Below, in pieces: positions 1 through 8,514 of a DNA stretch of 64,000 bases. Below the pieces are notes generated by a model, which ran no database searches, had not been told where the DNA came from, and worked only from the letters and a program-made list of their open reading frames with translations. Source of the DNA: Polaromonas sp. (GTDB lineage: Bacteria; Pseudomonadota; Gammaproteobacteria; Burkholderiales; Burkholderiaceae_C). The DNA is taken from positions 62,001 through 126,000 of the forward strand of contig PNNC01000063.1 in assembly GCA_013824015.1 (NCBI GenBank), given 5' to 3'. Numbering within the stretch: the stretch's first letter is position 1; every line of letters starts with the position of its first letter. Position numbers and translations under genes: made by a program.

Positions 1-191
1 TGGAGATCGACCATCCGGTGGAGGGCCAGGTGCCCAACATCGGCTTCGCGGTCAAGATGTCGGGCACGCCGCAGCAGGTGCGCCGGCATCCGCCGCGGCT
101 CGGTGAACACACGGCCGAGGTGTTGTCTGAACTCGGCCTGAGCGCTGAAGAACAGGCGGCGCTGGGCGAGCAGGGGGCTTTCGCAGCATGA
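1..191 (+). CDS. CaiB/BaiF-type CoA-transferase, C-terminal end (partial)
   Basis: The window opens inside a coding frame of about 62 codons that ends in TGA. The tail reads like the end of the class III (CaiB/BaiF) CoA-transferase family: a segment ending PNIGFAVKMSGTP, then HPPRLGEHTAEVLSELG, the usual 'PPxLGEHT' closing motif of formyl-CoA- and succinyl-CoA-type transferases. The stop overlaps the start of the next gene by four bases (ATGA), so the two are translationally coupled. The substrate cannot be read from this fragment. Family call is fairly sure because of the closing motif; the specificity is unknown. Confidence 0.75.
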   Translation, partial: EIDHPVEGQVPNIGFAVKMSGTPQQVRRHPPRLGEHTAEVLSELGLSAEEQAALGEQGAFAA

Positions 192-976
192 GCGAATCCA
201 ACACGGCAGGCAGCGTTCAGCTCCACATCAGCGCCGGCGTGGCGTCGGTGGTGTTCGACAGACCGGCGGCGCGCAATGCCATGACCTGGGCCATGTACGA
301 ACAGCTCAACGCCATCTGCGAACAGCTCGGCAGCGACAGCGCGGTGCGTGTGGTGACCTTTCGCGGCGCCGGCGGCCAGGCCTTTGTGGCCGGCACCGAC
401 ATCGAGCAGTTCACCACCTTCAGCAGCGGCGCGGACGGTGTGGCTTACGAAAAGCAGATCGACCAGTGCATTGCCCGGCTCGAGTCGCTGCCCATGCCGA
501 CGGTCGCCGCGATCGAGGGCTGGACCATAGGCGGCGGCCTGGCGATTGCCACGGCCTGCGACTTCCGCATCGCCACCACCGGTTCGCGCTTCGGCGTGCC
601 GATTGCCAGAACCCTGGGCAACTGCCTGTCCGTGGCCAACCTGGCGCGGCTCAGCGCGGTGTTCGGCATGCCGCGTGTCAAACGCATGCTGATGCTGGCG
701 GAAGTGTTGAGCGCCGACGAAGCGCTGTCCTGCGGCTTTCTGCTGCAGGCGGTCGAGCCTGGCGCGATGGATGCGACGCTGCAGGCCTTGTGTGAGCGGC
801 TCGCTGCGCTGGCCCCGGTGACACAACGTGTCAGCAAGGAAGGTCTGCGCCGGCTTGTCGCGCAGAACCTGCCGCCCGACGACGACCTGATCCGGCTTTG
901 TTACGGCAGCGCCGATTTTCACGAGGGGGTCGCCGCCTTTGTTGAAAAGAGAAGCCCTGCCTGGAAGGGCGTTTGA
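188..976 (+). CDS. Enoyl-CoA hydratase/isomerase (crotonase) family protein
   Basis: A 262-residue protein of typical crotonase length. The two oxyanion-hole segments are visible: RPAARNAM near residue 25 and AIEGWTIGGGLAIATACDFRIA near residue 110. The stretch where classical hydratases carry their catalytic glutamates instead reads IARTLGNCLSVANLARL, without an obvious glutamate, so the reaction may differ from simple hydration (isomerase, lyase or hydrolase activities are known in the family). It starts with ATG overlapping the stop of the upstream CoA-transferase, and so probably acts on the CoA thioester made by that enzyme. Cytoplasmic. Confidence 0.8.
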   Translation: MSESNTAGSVQLHISAGVASVVFDRPAARNAMTWAMYEQLNAICEQLGSDSAVRVVTFRGAGGQAFVAGTDIEQFTTFSSGADGVAYEKQIDQCIARLESLPMPTVAAIEGWTIGGGLAIATACDFRIATTGSRFGVPIARTLGNCLSVANLARLSAVFGMPRVKRMLMLAEVLSADEALSCGFLLQAVEPGAMDATLQALCERLAALAPVTQRVSKEGLRRLVAQNLPPDDDLIRLCYGSADFHEGVAAFVEKRSPAWKGV

Positions 977-1156
977 CAAGCACCGGCCCATGGTGTTTAC
1001 CCTGTGTTGCACTCGACCGACGCTGCAGCGCCACTTGTCGCAGCTGGCGCGACATACGTCACAAAGCGGCTTCGCGCTGCTGAAGGATGGCCCGCTTCAG
1101 CCATAAGATTGGCGCCTGTGGCCGGCCTTCGCCGGTTCTTTTTGATGGATCCCTGC

Positions 1157-2287
1157 ATGTCTGCTTCCCGAACATCCCGCTCTCCCGTGTTGTCCACCCT
1201 CGGCCTGTCGCTGCTGCTGCTGGCCGGCACCGCCCATGCGCAGAAGGCCTGGGTGGTCGGCCAGTCGGCGCCCCTGAGCGGTGGCAACGCCGCCTTCGGC
1301 CGCGACATCCAGGAGGGTGCGCAGGCTTATTTCAAGTCGGTCAATGCCAAAGGCGGCATTGCCGGTCTGCCGGTCGAGCTGGTGTCGCTGGACGACAAGA
1401 ATGACCGCAAGCTCGCCGGCGCCAACACCGGAAAACTGTTGAGCGAAAACGACGCGGTCGCGCTGTTCGGCTTTGCGTCGGCCACACTGAGCCTGGATGC
1501 GATGCCGCAGGCCGAAAAGGCCGGCGTGTTGTTCTTCGCGCCGTTCTCCGGCGCCAACCCGGTGCGCAAGCCGAGCCCGGTGGTGTTCACGCTGCGCGCG
1601 TCTTACGGCGACGAACTTGAGAAAATGCTGTCGTTCTGGACCGGCCTGGGCATCAAGCAGGTGGTGGTGGTGCATTACGACGACGAGGTCGGCAAGCAGA
1701 ACCTGGCGGTGGTCACCGACTACCTCGCCAAGCAGGGCAAGAAGCCCGCAGCCTTCGCGCTGCAGCGTAATGCCAAGGTCGGCGAGGCACAGGTGGCGCA
1801 GTTGCTGAGCCTCAAGCCCGACGTGATCATCAACACCGTGTTGTCCGGGCCCGCCGCCGAAATCAGCAAGCAGATCGTGGCGCAGGGCAAATTCATCCCG
1901 ACGTCCAGCCTGTCTTTCGTCGGCGCCCAGCAATACATCGAGGCGGCGTCCGAGGCCGGTGCCGGTGTCTCGATTTCGCAGGTGGTGCCCAATACCGCCT
2001 CGTCGCTGCCGGTGGTCAAGGAATGCAGCAAGGCGCTCAAGGACGCCGGCGTCAAGCAGGCCATGAACAGCACCCACCTCGAATCCTGCATAGGCGCCAA
2101 GGTGCTGACCGAAGCGATGCGCCGCAGCAAGAAGCCTGGCGACGCCAAGGCGTTGCTGCTGGCGATGGCCTCGATGGGCAGCTACGACACCGGTGGTTTC
2201 ACCGTGTCCTATTCTTCCGGCCAGCACCACGGCAGCAAGTATGTCGAGCTGGGCATGGTCACGCGCGACGGCAAGCTGCGCAACTAG
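1157..2287 (+). CDS. Branched-chain amino acid-type ABC transporter substrate-binding protein (LivK-like)
   Basis: Periplasmic type I binding protein of 376 residues. The chosen ATG gives a clean signal peptide (MSASRTSRS, a leucine-rich core, then an AHA/Q cleavage site). An alternative ATG lies 12 bases upstream, and the frame is open further upstream without a plausible start. After the signal comes WVVGQSAPLSGGNAAFGRDI, the usual beginning of Peripla_BP_6 proteins. No permease or ATPase genes follow, so it is an orphan receptor, a common arrangement in Burkholderiales. Its position after a CoA-transferase and a crotonase suggests it binds the acid degraded by that operon; this is inference. 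It converges on the LysR gene with only about 20 bases between the stops. Confidence 0.85.
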   Translation: MSASRTSRSPVLSTLGLSLLLLAGTAHAQKAWVVGQSAPLSGGNAAFGRDIQEGAQAYFKSVNAKGGIAGLPVELVSLDDKNDRKLAGANTGKLLSENDAVALFGFASATLSLDAMPQAEKAGVLFFAPFSGANPVRKPSPVVFTLRASYGDELEKMLSFWTGLGIKQVVVVHYDDEVGKQNLAVVTDYLAKQGKKPAAFALQRNAKVGEAQVAQLLSLKPDVIINTVLSGPAAEISKQIVAQGKFIPTSSLSFVGAQQYIEAASEAGAGVSISQVVPNTASSLPVVKECSKALKDAGVKQAMNSTHLESCIGAKVLTEAMRRSKKPGDAKALLLAMASMGSYDTGGFTVSYSSGQHHGSKYVELGMVTRDGKLRN

Positions 2288-2308
2288 GGCCTGCCCTGGC
2301 GCTGCCGC

Positions 2309-3199
2309 TCAGCGGTAGTGCGCGCACAGCGTGGTGATCAGCGATTCGGCATAACGGGGCAGGGCCTCGCGCTTGCGCACCAGGATGTAACGCTCGCGCA
2401 CGCTCCAGGCGTCGGTCAGCTCGATCAGCGAGATGCCCATGGCGCTCTGGTTGCGCCGCGCCGCCGACTCCGGCACGATGCCGACCCCGACACCCGCGCC
2501 TATCATGCGGCACATCGCGTCGAAGCTCGACAGCTGGATGCGCAGCTTCAGCGGCTTGCCCAGGCCGTCGGTCACCTGCGCCAGAAAGGTCTGCAGCGTG
2601 CTGCCCGACTGCATGCCGACCTGGTCGTCGTCCAGGGTTTCGGCAAAGGCAATCTTCTTGCGGCGCGCGAAGCGGTGGTTTTTCGCGGTGGCCAGCACCA
2701 GCCGGTCGGTGCTGAAATGGATGGCCTCCAGGCCCAGGGTGTCCACCTTGCCGGCCACGATGCCAATGTCCGCGCGGCCGTCGAGCACGCCACGCGCAAT
2801 TTCCGGATTCGGTTTTTCCTGCAGGTCGATGTTGATCTTCGGGTTGCCGGTCAGGAAGCCGGGCAGGATCTCGGGCAGGAAGTCGGTCACCGCCGTGGTG
2901 TTGGCAAACACCCGCAGGTGGCCGCGCAGGCCCCCGCCGTATTCCTGCAGGTCGCTGCGCATCTGCTCGGCCTGGCGCAACACGCCGCGCGCGTGGTACA
3001 GAAAGGCCTCACCGGGCGGCGTCAACCGCACGCCGCGCGCCTCGCGGTACAGCAGGCTCAGGCCGGACTGGGTTTCGAGCGCCTTGATGCGCGCGCTCGC
3101 CGCGGCCAGCGACAGGTGTTGGCGCGCGGCGGCCCGGGTCATGTTGCCCTCATCAGCGGTGGCCACGAACAGGCGCAGGTCGGTCAGGTCGAAATGCAT
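2309..3199 (-). CDS. LysR-family transcriptional regulator (itaconate ItcR/RipR-like)
   Basis: A 296-residue regulator with the N-terminal winged helix-turn-helix (LRLFVATADEGNMTRAAARQHLS, residues 8-30) followed by a LysR substrate-binding domain. It is transcribed away from the hydratase gene at 3382, with about 180 bases between starts, the classical LysR arrangement for a divergently controlled operon. In Pseudomonas aeruginosa a LysR gene (PA0877) stands next to and controls the itaconate genes. The same order here suggests this protein senses itaconate or a related acid. Assignment to LysR is certain; the effector is inferred from context. Confidence 0.85.
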   Translation of the reverse strand: MHFDLTDLRLFVATADEGNMTRAAARQHLSLAAASARIKALETQSGLSLLYREARGVRLTPPGEAFLYHARGVLRQAEQMRSDLQEYGGGLRGHLRVFANTTAVTDFLPEILPGFLTGNPKINIDLQEKPNPEIARGVLDGRADIGIVAGKVDTLGLEAIHFSTDRLVLATAKNHRFARRKKIAFAETLDDDQVGMQSGSTLQTFLAQVTDGLGKPLKLRIQLSSFDAMCRMIGAGVGVGIVPESAARRNQSAMGISLIELTDAWSVRERYILVRKREALPRYAESLITTLCAHYR

Positions 3200-3381
3200 G
3201 CCCCATGCTAACCCATGGGCCGTGAGTGTTCGGGCTGGCCTAAGCCTGATTCCGCGACGCTTCAGAGGAGAAACCCTGATGCCGGCGCACCAGCAGCGGT
3301 TTTGAGTGTTCGGAATATCAGAAGTCTGGGTGCTGAAATGGCAGATTGCGTTTTCCCGCGGCTGCGCCGACGATGGCGGCC
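3200..3381. promoter_or_regulatory. Divergent control region between the LysR regulator and the catabolic operon
   Basis: This spacer should carry the LysR operator and both promoters. Two features stand out. An 11-base direct repeat, TGAGTGTTCGG, occurs at 3223-3233 and again at 3303-3313. Between them is a strong ribosome-binding sequence (GAGGAG at 3265-3270) followed by an ATG at 3279 and an eight-codon reading frame (MPAHQQRF) that stops at 3305. No clear -35/-10 pair was recognised. The repeat and the mini-frame are direct observations; a regulatory role is inference. Confidence 0.45.
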
Positions 3382-4263
3382 ATGACTTCAGACATTCGAA
3401 CCGTGGACGCTGCGATGCTGGCCAGGCTGCAGGGCTGGGTCGGCAAGACCGAAACCCTCAGCGACAGCATCACTGCAGCGCCAGTGCGTGCCCTGTCGGC
3501 CACGCTGGACCGCGACGATGCCGACCCGGCGCCCGGCACGCCGCTGCCCGAACTCTGGCACTGGCTGTACTTCCTGCCGATGGCACGCCAGTCGGGCCTG
3601 GGCCCCGACGGCCATCCGCAACGCGGCGGTTTTTTGCCGCCGGTGCCGCTGCCGCGCCGCATGTGGGCCGGCGGCCGGCTTCAGTGGCACCAGCAGCTGC
3701 TGCAGGTCGGCGACGCGGTCACACGCACGTCGCGCATCGAATCAGTGACGCACAAGTCGGGCCGAAGCGGCGACCTGGTGTTTGTGCTGGTCAAACACGA
3801 AGTGCGCAACGCCCAGGGCCTGGCGCTCAGCGAAGAACACGACATTGTTTACCGCGCCAATCCACAAGCCGGCGACCCGGTGCCCGCGCCGCAAGCGGCT
3901 CCCCAACAAGCCGCCTGGAGCCGCGAAATCGTGCCCGACGACGTGCTGCTGTTCCGTTATTCGGCGCTGACCTTCAACGGCCACCGCATTCATTACGACC
4001 GCAAGTACGTCACGGAGGTCGAGGGGTACCCTGGGCTGATCGTGCACGGCCCGCTGATCGCGACGCTGCTGGCTGACCTGCTGCGCCGCAACCTGCCTGG
4101 CGCGCGCCTGCTGAAGTTCGAGTTCCGCGCGGTGCGCCCGGTGTTTGATCTCTGGCCGTTCAAATTGCATGGTCTGCCCTCCGCCGATGGCAAAACCGTC
4201 GCCCTCTGGACCGAAGACCACGAAGGCTGGCTCACCATGCAGGCGACGGCCACGCTGGCCTGA
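3382..4263 (+). CDS. ich: MaoC/HTD2-type hydratase, probable itaconyl-CoA hydratase
   Basis: About 293 residues, a double hot-dog hydratase of the FAS1-like / HTD2 type that includes mesaconyl-C4-CoA and itaconyl-CoA hydratases. The C-terminal hot-dog keeps the hydratase signature: FNGHRIHYDR followed by GYPGLIVHGPL. The N-terminal half has the WHWLYFLP and GGFLPPVPLPRRMWAGG segments of this subfamily. ATG at 3382 is used (MTSDIRT); ATG at 3373 is an alternative and neither has a strong ribosome-binding site. It is first gene of a run with acyl-CoA dehydrogenase, CaiB transferase, MmgE/PrpD and CitE-type lyase, as in the Pseudomonas itaconate locus, where the hydratase makes citramalyl-CoA. 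Mesaconyl-CoA hydratase is the alternative. Confidence 0.75.
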   Translation: MTSDIRTVDAAMLARLQGWVGKTETLSDSITAAPVRALSATLDRDDADPAPGTPLPELWHWLYFLPMARQSGLGPDGHPQRGGFLPPVPLPRRMWAGGRLQWHQQLLQVGDAVTRTSRIESVTHKSGRSGDLVFVLVKHEVRNAQGLALSEEHDIVYRANPQAGDPVPAPQAAPQQAAWSREIVPDDVLLFRYSALTFNGHRIHYDRKYVTEVEGYPGLIVHGPLIATLLADLLRRNLPGARLLKFEFRAVRPVFDLWPFKLHGLPSADGKTVALWTEDHEGWLTMQATATLA

Positions 4264-4286
4264 CGAGTACCCGACCTCCCAAGCTT

Positions 4287-4374
4287 GTCATTGCGGGCTT
4301 GACCCGCCATCCATGCAGGCGCACCGGCGAAGGTGGTCAGTCAAGCATGGATCCCGGATCGAGTCCGGGATGAC
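4287..4374. repeat. Dispersed GGATCCCGGATCGAGTCCGGGATGAC-type palindromic repeat (family B)
   Basis: The segment begins GTCATTGCGGGC and ends CCGGGATGAC. Each end is itself an inverted repeat (GCGGGCTTGACCCGC and CCCGGATCGAGTCCGGG). Similar units occur at 7001-7086, 10527-10614, 18849-18904 and 20081-20119 in this window. It lies between the hydratase and acyl-CoA dehydrogenase genes and could form stem-loops in the transcript. Confidence 0.8.
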
Positions 4375-4407
4375 ACGGATTTCAAAAGTCATTCAAAGAA
4401 AAAACTC

Positions 4408-5577
4408 ATGAAAACACAAATCCCGACCCCCGACGCCTACCAGGACATGCGCGAGGCCCTGCGCGGCATGCTGGCCTCCTTCGATTCCGCCTACTGGCAA
4501 AAAGTCGACCATGAGCGCGGTTACCCCGAGACTTTCGTCAATGCGCTGACCGAAGCCGGCTGGCTGGCGGCGCTGATCCCCGCGGAGTACGGCGGCTCCG
4601 GCCTGGGCCTGGCCGAAGCCTCGGTCATCATGGAAGAGATCAATTTCGCCGGCGGCAATGCCGGCGCCTGCCACGGCCAGATGTACAACATGGGCACCTT
4701 GCTGCGCCACGGCTCGGATGCGCAGAAAAAAATGTACCTGCCCAGGATCGCCACCGGCGAGCTGCGCCTGCAGTCCATGGCTGTGACCGAGCCGACCACC
4801 GGCACCGATACCACCCAGCTCAAGACCACGGCAGTCAAAAAGGGCGGCAAATACGTCGTCAACGGCCAGAAGGTCTGGATCTCGCGCATCCAGCACTCCG
4901 ATCTGATGATTCTGCTGGCCCGCACCACGCCGCTGGCCGAGGTCAGGAAGAAGTCCGAAGGCATGTCCATCTTCATTGTCAACCTGAAAGACGCGATTGG
5001 CCAAGGCATGGCGGTGCAGCCGATTGCCAACATGGTCAATCACGAGACCAATGAAGTGTTTTTCGACAACCTCGAAATTCCCGAAGAGAACCTGATCGGC
5101 GAGGAAGGCAAGGGCTTCAAATACATCCTTGACGGCCTGAACGCCGAACGCACGCTGATTGCGGCCGAATGTATAGGCGACGCTTACTGGTTCGTCGACA
5201 AGGCGCGGCGCTACGCGAGTGATCGCGTGGTCTTCAACCGCCCCATCGGTCAGAACCAGGGCGTGCAGTTCCCGATGGCCGATGCGTATATCGAAACCGA
5301 AGCCGCCAACCTGATGCGCTTCAAGGCCTGTCAACTGTTCGATGCCGGCAAGCCCTGCGGCGCCGAAGCCAACATGGCCAAGTACCTGGCCGCCAAGGCG
5401 TCCTGGGAAGCAGCCAACATGTGCCTGCAAACCCACGGCGGCTTCGGCTTTGCCTGCGAATACGACGTGGAGCGCAAGTTCCGCGAAACCCGGCTTTACC
5501 AGGTGGCGCCGATTTCCACCAACCTCATTTACTCGTATGTGGCGGAACATTTGCTCGGGTTGCCGAGGTCGTTCTGA
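4408..5577 (+). CDS. Acyl-CoA dehydrogenase
   Basis: A 389-residue FAD-dependent dehydrogenase. MAVTEPTTGTD near residue 125 is the flavin-contacting segment, and the C-terminal LQTHGGFGF...ERKFRETRLYQVAPIS is the standard end motif. The open frame extends upstream through the palindromic repeat, but ATG at 4408 gives the family's normal N-terminus. The Pseudomonas itaconate locus has an acyl-CoA dehydrogenase at the same place (PA0879), whose role is not settled. Here it could oxidise methylsuccinyl-CoA to feed the same lyase route. Family certain, substrate unknown. Confidence 0.88.
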   Translation: MKTQIPTPDAYQDMREALRGMLASFDSAYWQKVDHERGYPETFVNALTEAGWLAALIPAEYGGSGLGLAEASVIMEEINFAGGNAGACHGQMYNMGTLLRHGSDAQKKMYLPRIATGELRLQSMAVTEPTTGTDTTQLKTTAVKKGGKYVVNGQKVWISRIQHSDLMILLARTTPLAEVRKKSEGMSIFIVNLKDAIGQGMAVQPIANMVNHETNEVFFDNLEIPEENLIGEEGKGFKYILDGLNAERTLIAAECIGDAYWFVDKARRYASDRVVFNRPIGQNQGVQFPMADAYIETEAANLMRFKACQLFDAGKPCGAEANMAKYLAAKASWEAANMCLQTHGGFGFACEYDVERKFRETRLYQVAPISTNLIYSYVAEHLLGLPRSF

Positions 5578-5738
5578 GCGGACCGACCGGCTCTGGCTGA
5601 AACAATGAATCTCTTTTTTTTCTCATGCTGCCGTAGTTTGCTCAAGGCTGTTGGCCGGGCAAACCCCGGCTTGTTGGCAGATCACCGCCGGTATTTCCAT
5701 ACCGCGGCTTGGGCGTTCCATGCCCGAACGGACGATCA

Positions 5739-6929
5739 ATGAAACACCAAACCCGACCCCTTGACGGCATCACCGTCATCTCCCTCGAACACGCCATCGC
5801 CGCCCCCTTCTGCACCCGCCAGCTCGCCGACCTGGGCGCACGCGTGATCAAGGTCGAGCGGCCCGGCGCGGGTGACTTTGCGCGGGCCTATGACCAGCGG
5901 GTCGATGGCATGGCTTCGCATTTCGTCTGGGTCAACCGCTCGAAAGAAAGCCTGACGCTGGACCTGAAGCAGCCGGCCGCCCTGGCCGTGCTCAGGCAGT
6001 TGCTGGAAACCGCCGACGTGCTGGTGCAAAACCTCGCGCCCGGCGCGGCGGCGCGCATGGGCCTGGGTTTTGACGAATTGAGCAAGACCCTGCCCAAACT
6101 GATCGTCTGCGACATCTCGGGTTACGGCGATGACGGCCCCTACCGCGACAAAAAAGCCTATGACCTGCTGATCCAGAGTGAAGCTGGTTTCCTGTCGGTC
6201 ACCGGCACGCCCGAAGACCCGAGCAAGGCCGGCAACTCGATTGCCGACATCGCCGCCGGCATGTATGCCTACTCCAGCGTGCTGGCGGCGCTGCTGCAGC
6301 GCGGCAAGACCGGCAAGGGCTCGCACATCGATGTGTCCATGCTCGAGTCGCTGGCCGAGTGGATGGGTTACCCCATGTATTACGCCTACGGTGATGCCAC
6401 GCCGCCGCCGCGCAGCGCCGCCTCCCACGCGACGATTTACCCCTACGGTCCGTTTGCCGCCGGCGACGGCGGCACCGTGATGCTGGGCCTGCAGAACGAG
6501 CGCGAGTGGCTGGTGTTCTGCGAGGTGGTGCTGGCGCAGCCGGCGCTCGCGAAAGATCCGCGCTTCGACAGCAACTTCCGCCGCAATGAACACCGCGAAG
6601 AACTCAAGGCGATCATCCTGGCGGCGTTCAGCAGCAAAACCACCGAACAGGTCAGCAGCAAGCTCGACGAGGCGCAGATCGCCAACGCCCGCATGAACGA
6701 CATGGCCGGCCTGTGGGCGCATCCGCAACTGAAGGCGCGTGATCGCTGGCGCGATGTGGCCACGCCGGTCGGCAACATTCCCGCGCTGTTGCCGCCCGGC
6801 CGCATCAGCAGCTTCGACTACCGGATGGACGCCATCCCCGCGGTCGGCCAGCACACCCAGGCCATCCTGCGCGAGCTCGGCCAGGACGAGGCCGGCATCG
6901 CCGCGCTGCAGCAGGCAGGCGCTATTTAA
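5739..6929 (+). CDS. ict: CaiB/BaiF CoA-transferase, probable itaconate CoA-transferase
   Basis: A complete 396-residue class III CoA-transferase. The N-terminus LDGITVISLEHAIAAPFCTRQLADLGARVIKVE is split by the usual Rossmann-like turn, and the conserved aspartate of the family lies in KAYDLLIQSEAGF near residue 140. It forms acyl-CoA from the free acid using a CoA donor such as succinyl-CoA. The reading frame runs ten codons further upstream from a TTG, but ATG at 5739 starts the family's normal sequence. Position between the dehydrogenase and the MmgE/PrpD gene matches the itaconate loci; mesaconate or methylsuccinate are possible alternative substrates. Confidence 0.75.
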   Translation: MKHQTRPLDGITVISLEHAIAAPFCTRQLADLGARVIKVERPGAGDFARAYDQRVDGMASHFVWVNRSKESLTLDLKQPAALAVLRQLLETADVLVQNLAPGAAARMGLGFDELSKTLPKLIVCDISGYGDDGPYRDKKAYDLLIQSEAGFLSVTGTPEDPSKAGNSIADIAAGMYAYSSVLAALLQRGKTGKGSHIDVSMLESLAEWMGYPMYYAYGDATPPPRSAASHATIYPYGPFAAGDGGTVMLGLQNEREWLVFCEVVLAQPALAKDPRFDSNFRRNEHREELKAIILAAFSSKTTEQVSSKLDEAQIANARMNDMAGLWAHPQLKARDRWRDVATPVGNIPALLPPGRISSFDYRMDAIPAVGQHTQAILRELGQDEAGIAALQQAGAI

Positions 6930-6980
6930 TTGATAGCTATATCCCCATATCCGACATGGGCTGGAGGCTTGTTTGATGCA
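6921..6980 (+). repeat. Comamonadaceae-type intergenic repeat (family A), copy 1
   Basis: Begins at the stop region of the CoA-transferase with GCTATTTAATTGATAGCTAT and ends with CATGGGCTGGAGGCTTGTTTGATG. It shares the ATAGCT ... CATGGGCTG ... TTTGATG order with the other copies in the window. A family B unit follows within about 20 bases. Confidence 0.75.
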
Positions 6981-7000
6981 TGACTTTCCTCCTGGCTGGC

Positions 7001-7086
7001 AGTGCGGGCCCGACCCGCAATCCATGCCTCGCCTGGCCGCGTCGGCAGATCATGTGACATGGATCCCGGATCGAGTCCGGGATGAC
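7001..7086. repeat. Palindromic repeat, family B, copy 2
   Basis: Starts AGTGCGGGCCCGACCCGC and ends GGATCCCGGATCGAGTCC followed by GGGATGAC. The two ends are each self-complementary and the whole resembles the unit at 4287. It lies directly after a family A repeat and before the MmgE/PrpD gene. Confidence 0.8.
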
Positions 7087-7140
7087 AACTTGGAAGCACA
7101 GACAGACAGCACGTTTGATTTTGAAATTTGAGGAACAGCA

Positions 7141-8514
7141 ATGAACCAGGCCACCACCAGCCCCACCGCCCAGCTCGCCGCCTTCGCCGCTGGCCTGAAG
7201 TTTGAAGATATCCCCGCATCGGTGATCGCCAAGACTGAAGACCTGCTGGTCGACTGGTTCGGCTCTACGATTGCCGGCAAGGGTTCGCGCCCGGTCGAAA
7301 CCATCACCAGCTTCGCCGCCAGCATGGGCCCGACACATGGCGCGGCCGAGGTGCTGATCCATCGCAGCCGCAGCAGCGCCTACTTCGCGGCCATGGCCAA
7401 TGCGGCCGCCTCGCATGTGGCCGAGCAGGACGATGTGCACAACGGCTCGGTGTTCCACCCGGCCACCGTGGTGTTTCCCGCGGCGCTGGCGATGGCACAA
7501 ACCCTGGGCAGCAGCGGCAAACAACTGCTGACCGCCGCGGTCGCCGGTTACGAAGTCGGCATCCGTGTCGGCGAGTTTCTGGGCCGTTCCCACTACAAGG
7601 TCTTCCACACCACCGGCACGGCCGGCACGCTGGCCGCCGCAGCGGCTGCCGGCAGCCTGCTGGGCCTGAACGCGGCACAGATGCAGCATGCCTTCGGTTC
7701 GGCCGGCACGCAGTCGGCCGGTCTGTGGGAGTTTTTGCGCACCGCCGCCGACTCCAAGCAGTTGCATACCGCGCACGCGGCGGCCGCCGGCCTGATGTCG
7801 GCCTGCCTGGCGCGGGACGGCTTCACCGGCGCCGCGCAAATCCTCGAAGGCCCGCAAGGTTTGGCGGCCGGCATGTCCAGCGACGCCGACCCGGCCAGAC
7901 TGACCGATGGCCTGGGCACACGCTGGGCCACCGCCGAAACCTCCTTCAAGTACCACGCCTCGTGTCGCCACACCCATCCGGCGGCCGACGCGCTGCTGCA
8001 GGTGATGCAGGCGCACAAGCTCCAGCCCGCTGACCTGGCGCGCGTCGTTACCCATGTGCACCAGGGCGCGATCGACGTGCTGGGCCCGGTGGTCAACCCG
8101 GCCACCGTGCACCAGAGCAAGTTCTCCATGGGCACGGTGCTGGGCCTGGTTGCGCGCTTCGGCCACGCCGGCCTGGTCGAGTTTGACCAACACTTCCAGG
8201 AAGACCTGACCGTCGCGCTGCGCGACAAGGTGGTGATGGAACTCGATGCCGAAGTTGATGCTGCCTACCCGCGCCGCTGGATCGGCAAGGTCACCGTCAC
8301 CACCACCGACGGCCGCGTGCTGCAGGGCAGGGTGGATGAACCCAAGGGCGACCCGGGCAACACCTTGAGCCGCGACGAGATCACCGCCAAGGCCCAGCGC
8401 CTGGCCGCTTTCAGCGGCGGCGCCAGCGAGGCCGCCATGGCCCGTGCGATCGATGCGCTCTGGGCCATTGCGCAAAACCCCAGCGTCGGGCCGCTGCTGG
8501 CAGGCGCCGCATGA
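7141..8514 (+). CDS. MmgE/PrpD family protein
   Basis: A 457-residue member of the MmgE/PrpD fold, which includes 2-methylcitrate dehydratase, cis-aconitate decarboxylase and iminodisuccinate epimerase. The family's N-terminal all-helical domain (LLVDWFGSTIAGKGSRPVE near residue 33) and the HPAT/GYEVGIRVGEFLG segments are visible, and FKYHASCRHTHPAADA near residue 270 is the usual central motif. A homolog (PA0881) sits in the Pseudomonas itaconate locus. Cis-aconitate decarboxylase makes itaconate, but residue-level evidence for that activity is lacking here. Its stop overlaps the start of the lyase gene by four bases. ATG at 7141 is preceded by GAGGAACAGCA. Confidence 0.85.
   Translation: MNQATTSPTAQLAAFAAGLKFEDIPASVIAKTEDLLVDWFGSTIAGKGSRPVETITSFAASMGPTHGAAEVLIHRSRSSAYFAAMANAAASHVAEQDDVHNGSVFHPATVVFPAALAMAQTLGSSGKQLLTAAVAGYEVGIRVGEFLGRSHYKVFHTTGTAGTLAAAAAAGSLLGLNAAQMQHAFGSAGTQSAGLWEFLRTAADSKQLHTAHAAAAGLMSACLARDGFTGAAQILEGPQGLAAGMSSDADPARLTDGLGTRWATAETSFKYHASCRHTHPAADALLQVMQAHKLQPADLARVVTHVHQGAIDVLGPVVNPATVHQSKFSMGTVLGLVARFGHAGLVEFDQHFQEDLTVALRDKVVMELDAEVDAAYPRRWIGKVTVTTTDGRVLQGRVDEPKGDPGNTLSRDEITAKAQRLAAFSGGASEAAMARAIDALWAIAQNPSVGPLLAGAA

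Noticed and set aside
3306-4076. 256-residue + strand frame overlapping the hydratase gene
   Set aside because: Arg/Ala/Gly/Pro-rich translation with no family pattern; the hydratase in the other frame has clear motifs.
5579-5738. Several small inverted repeats between the acyl-CoA dehydrogenase and CoA-transferase genes (for example GCCGGG...CCCGGC and GGTAT...ATACC)
   Set aside because: Short arms in a GC-rich gap, with no T-run after them and no similarity to the repeat families; likely chance.
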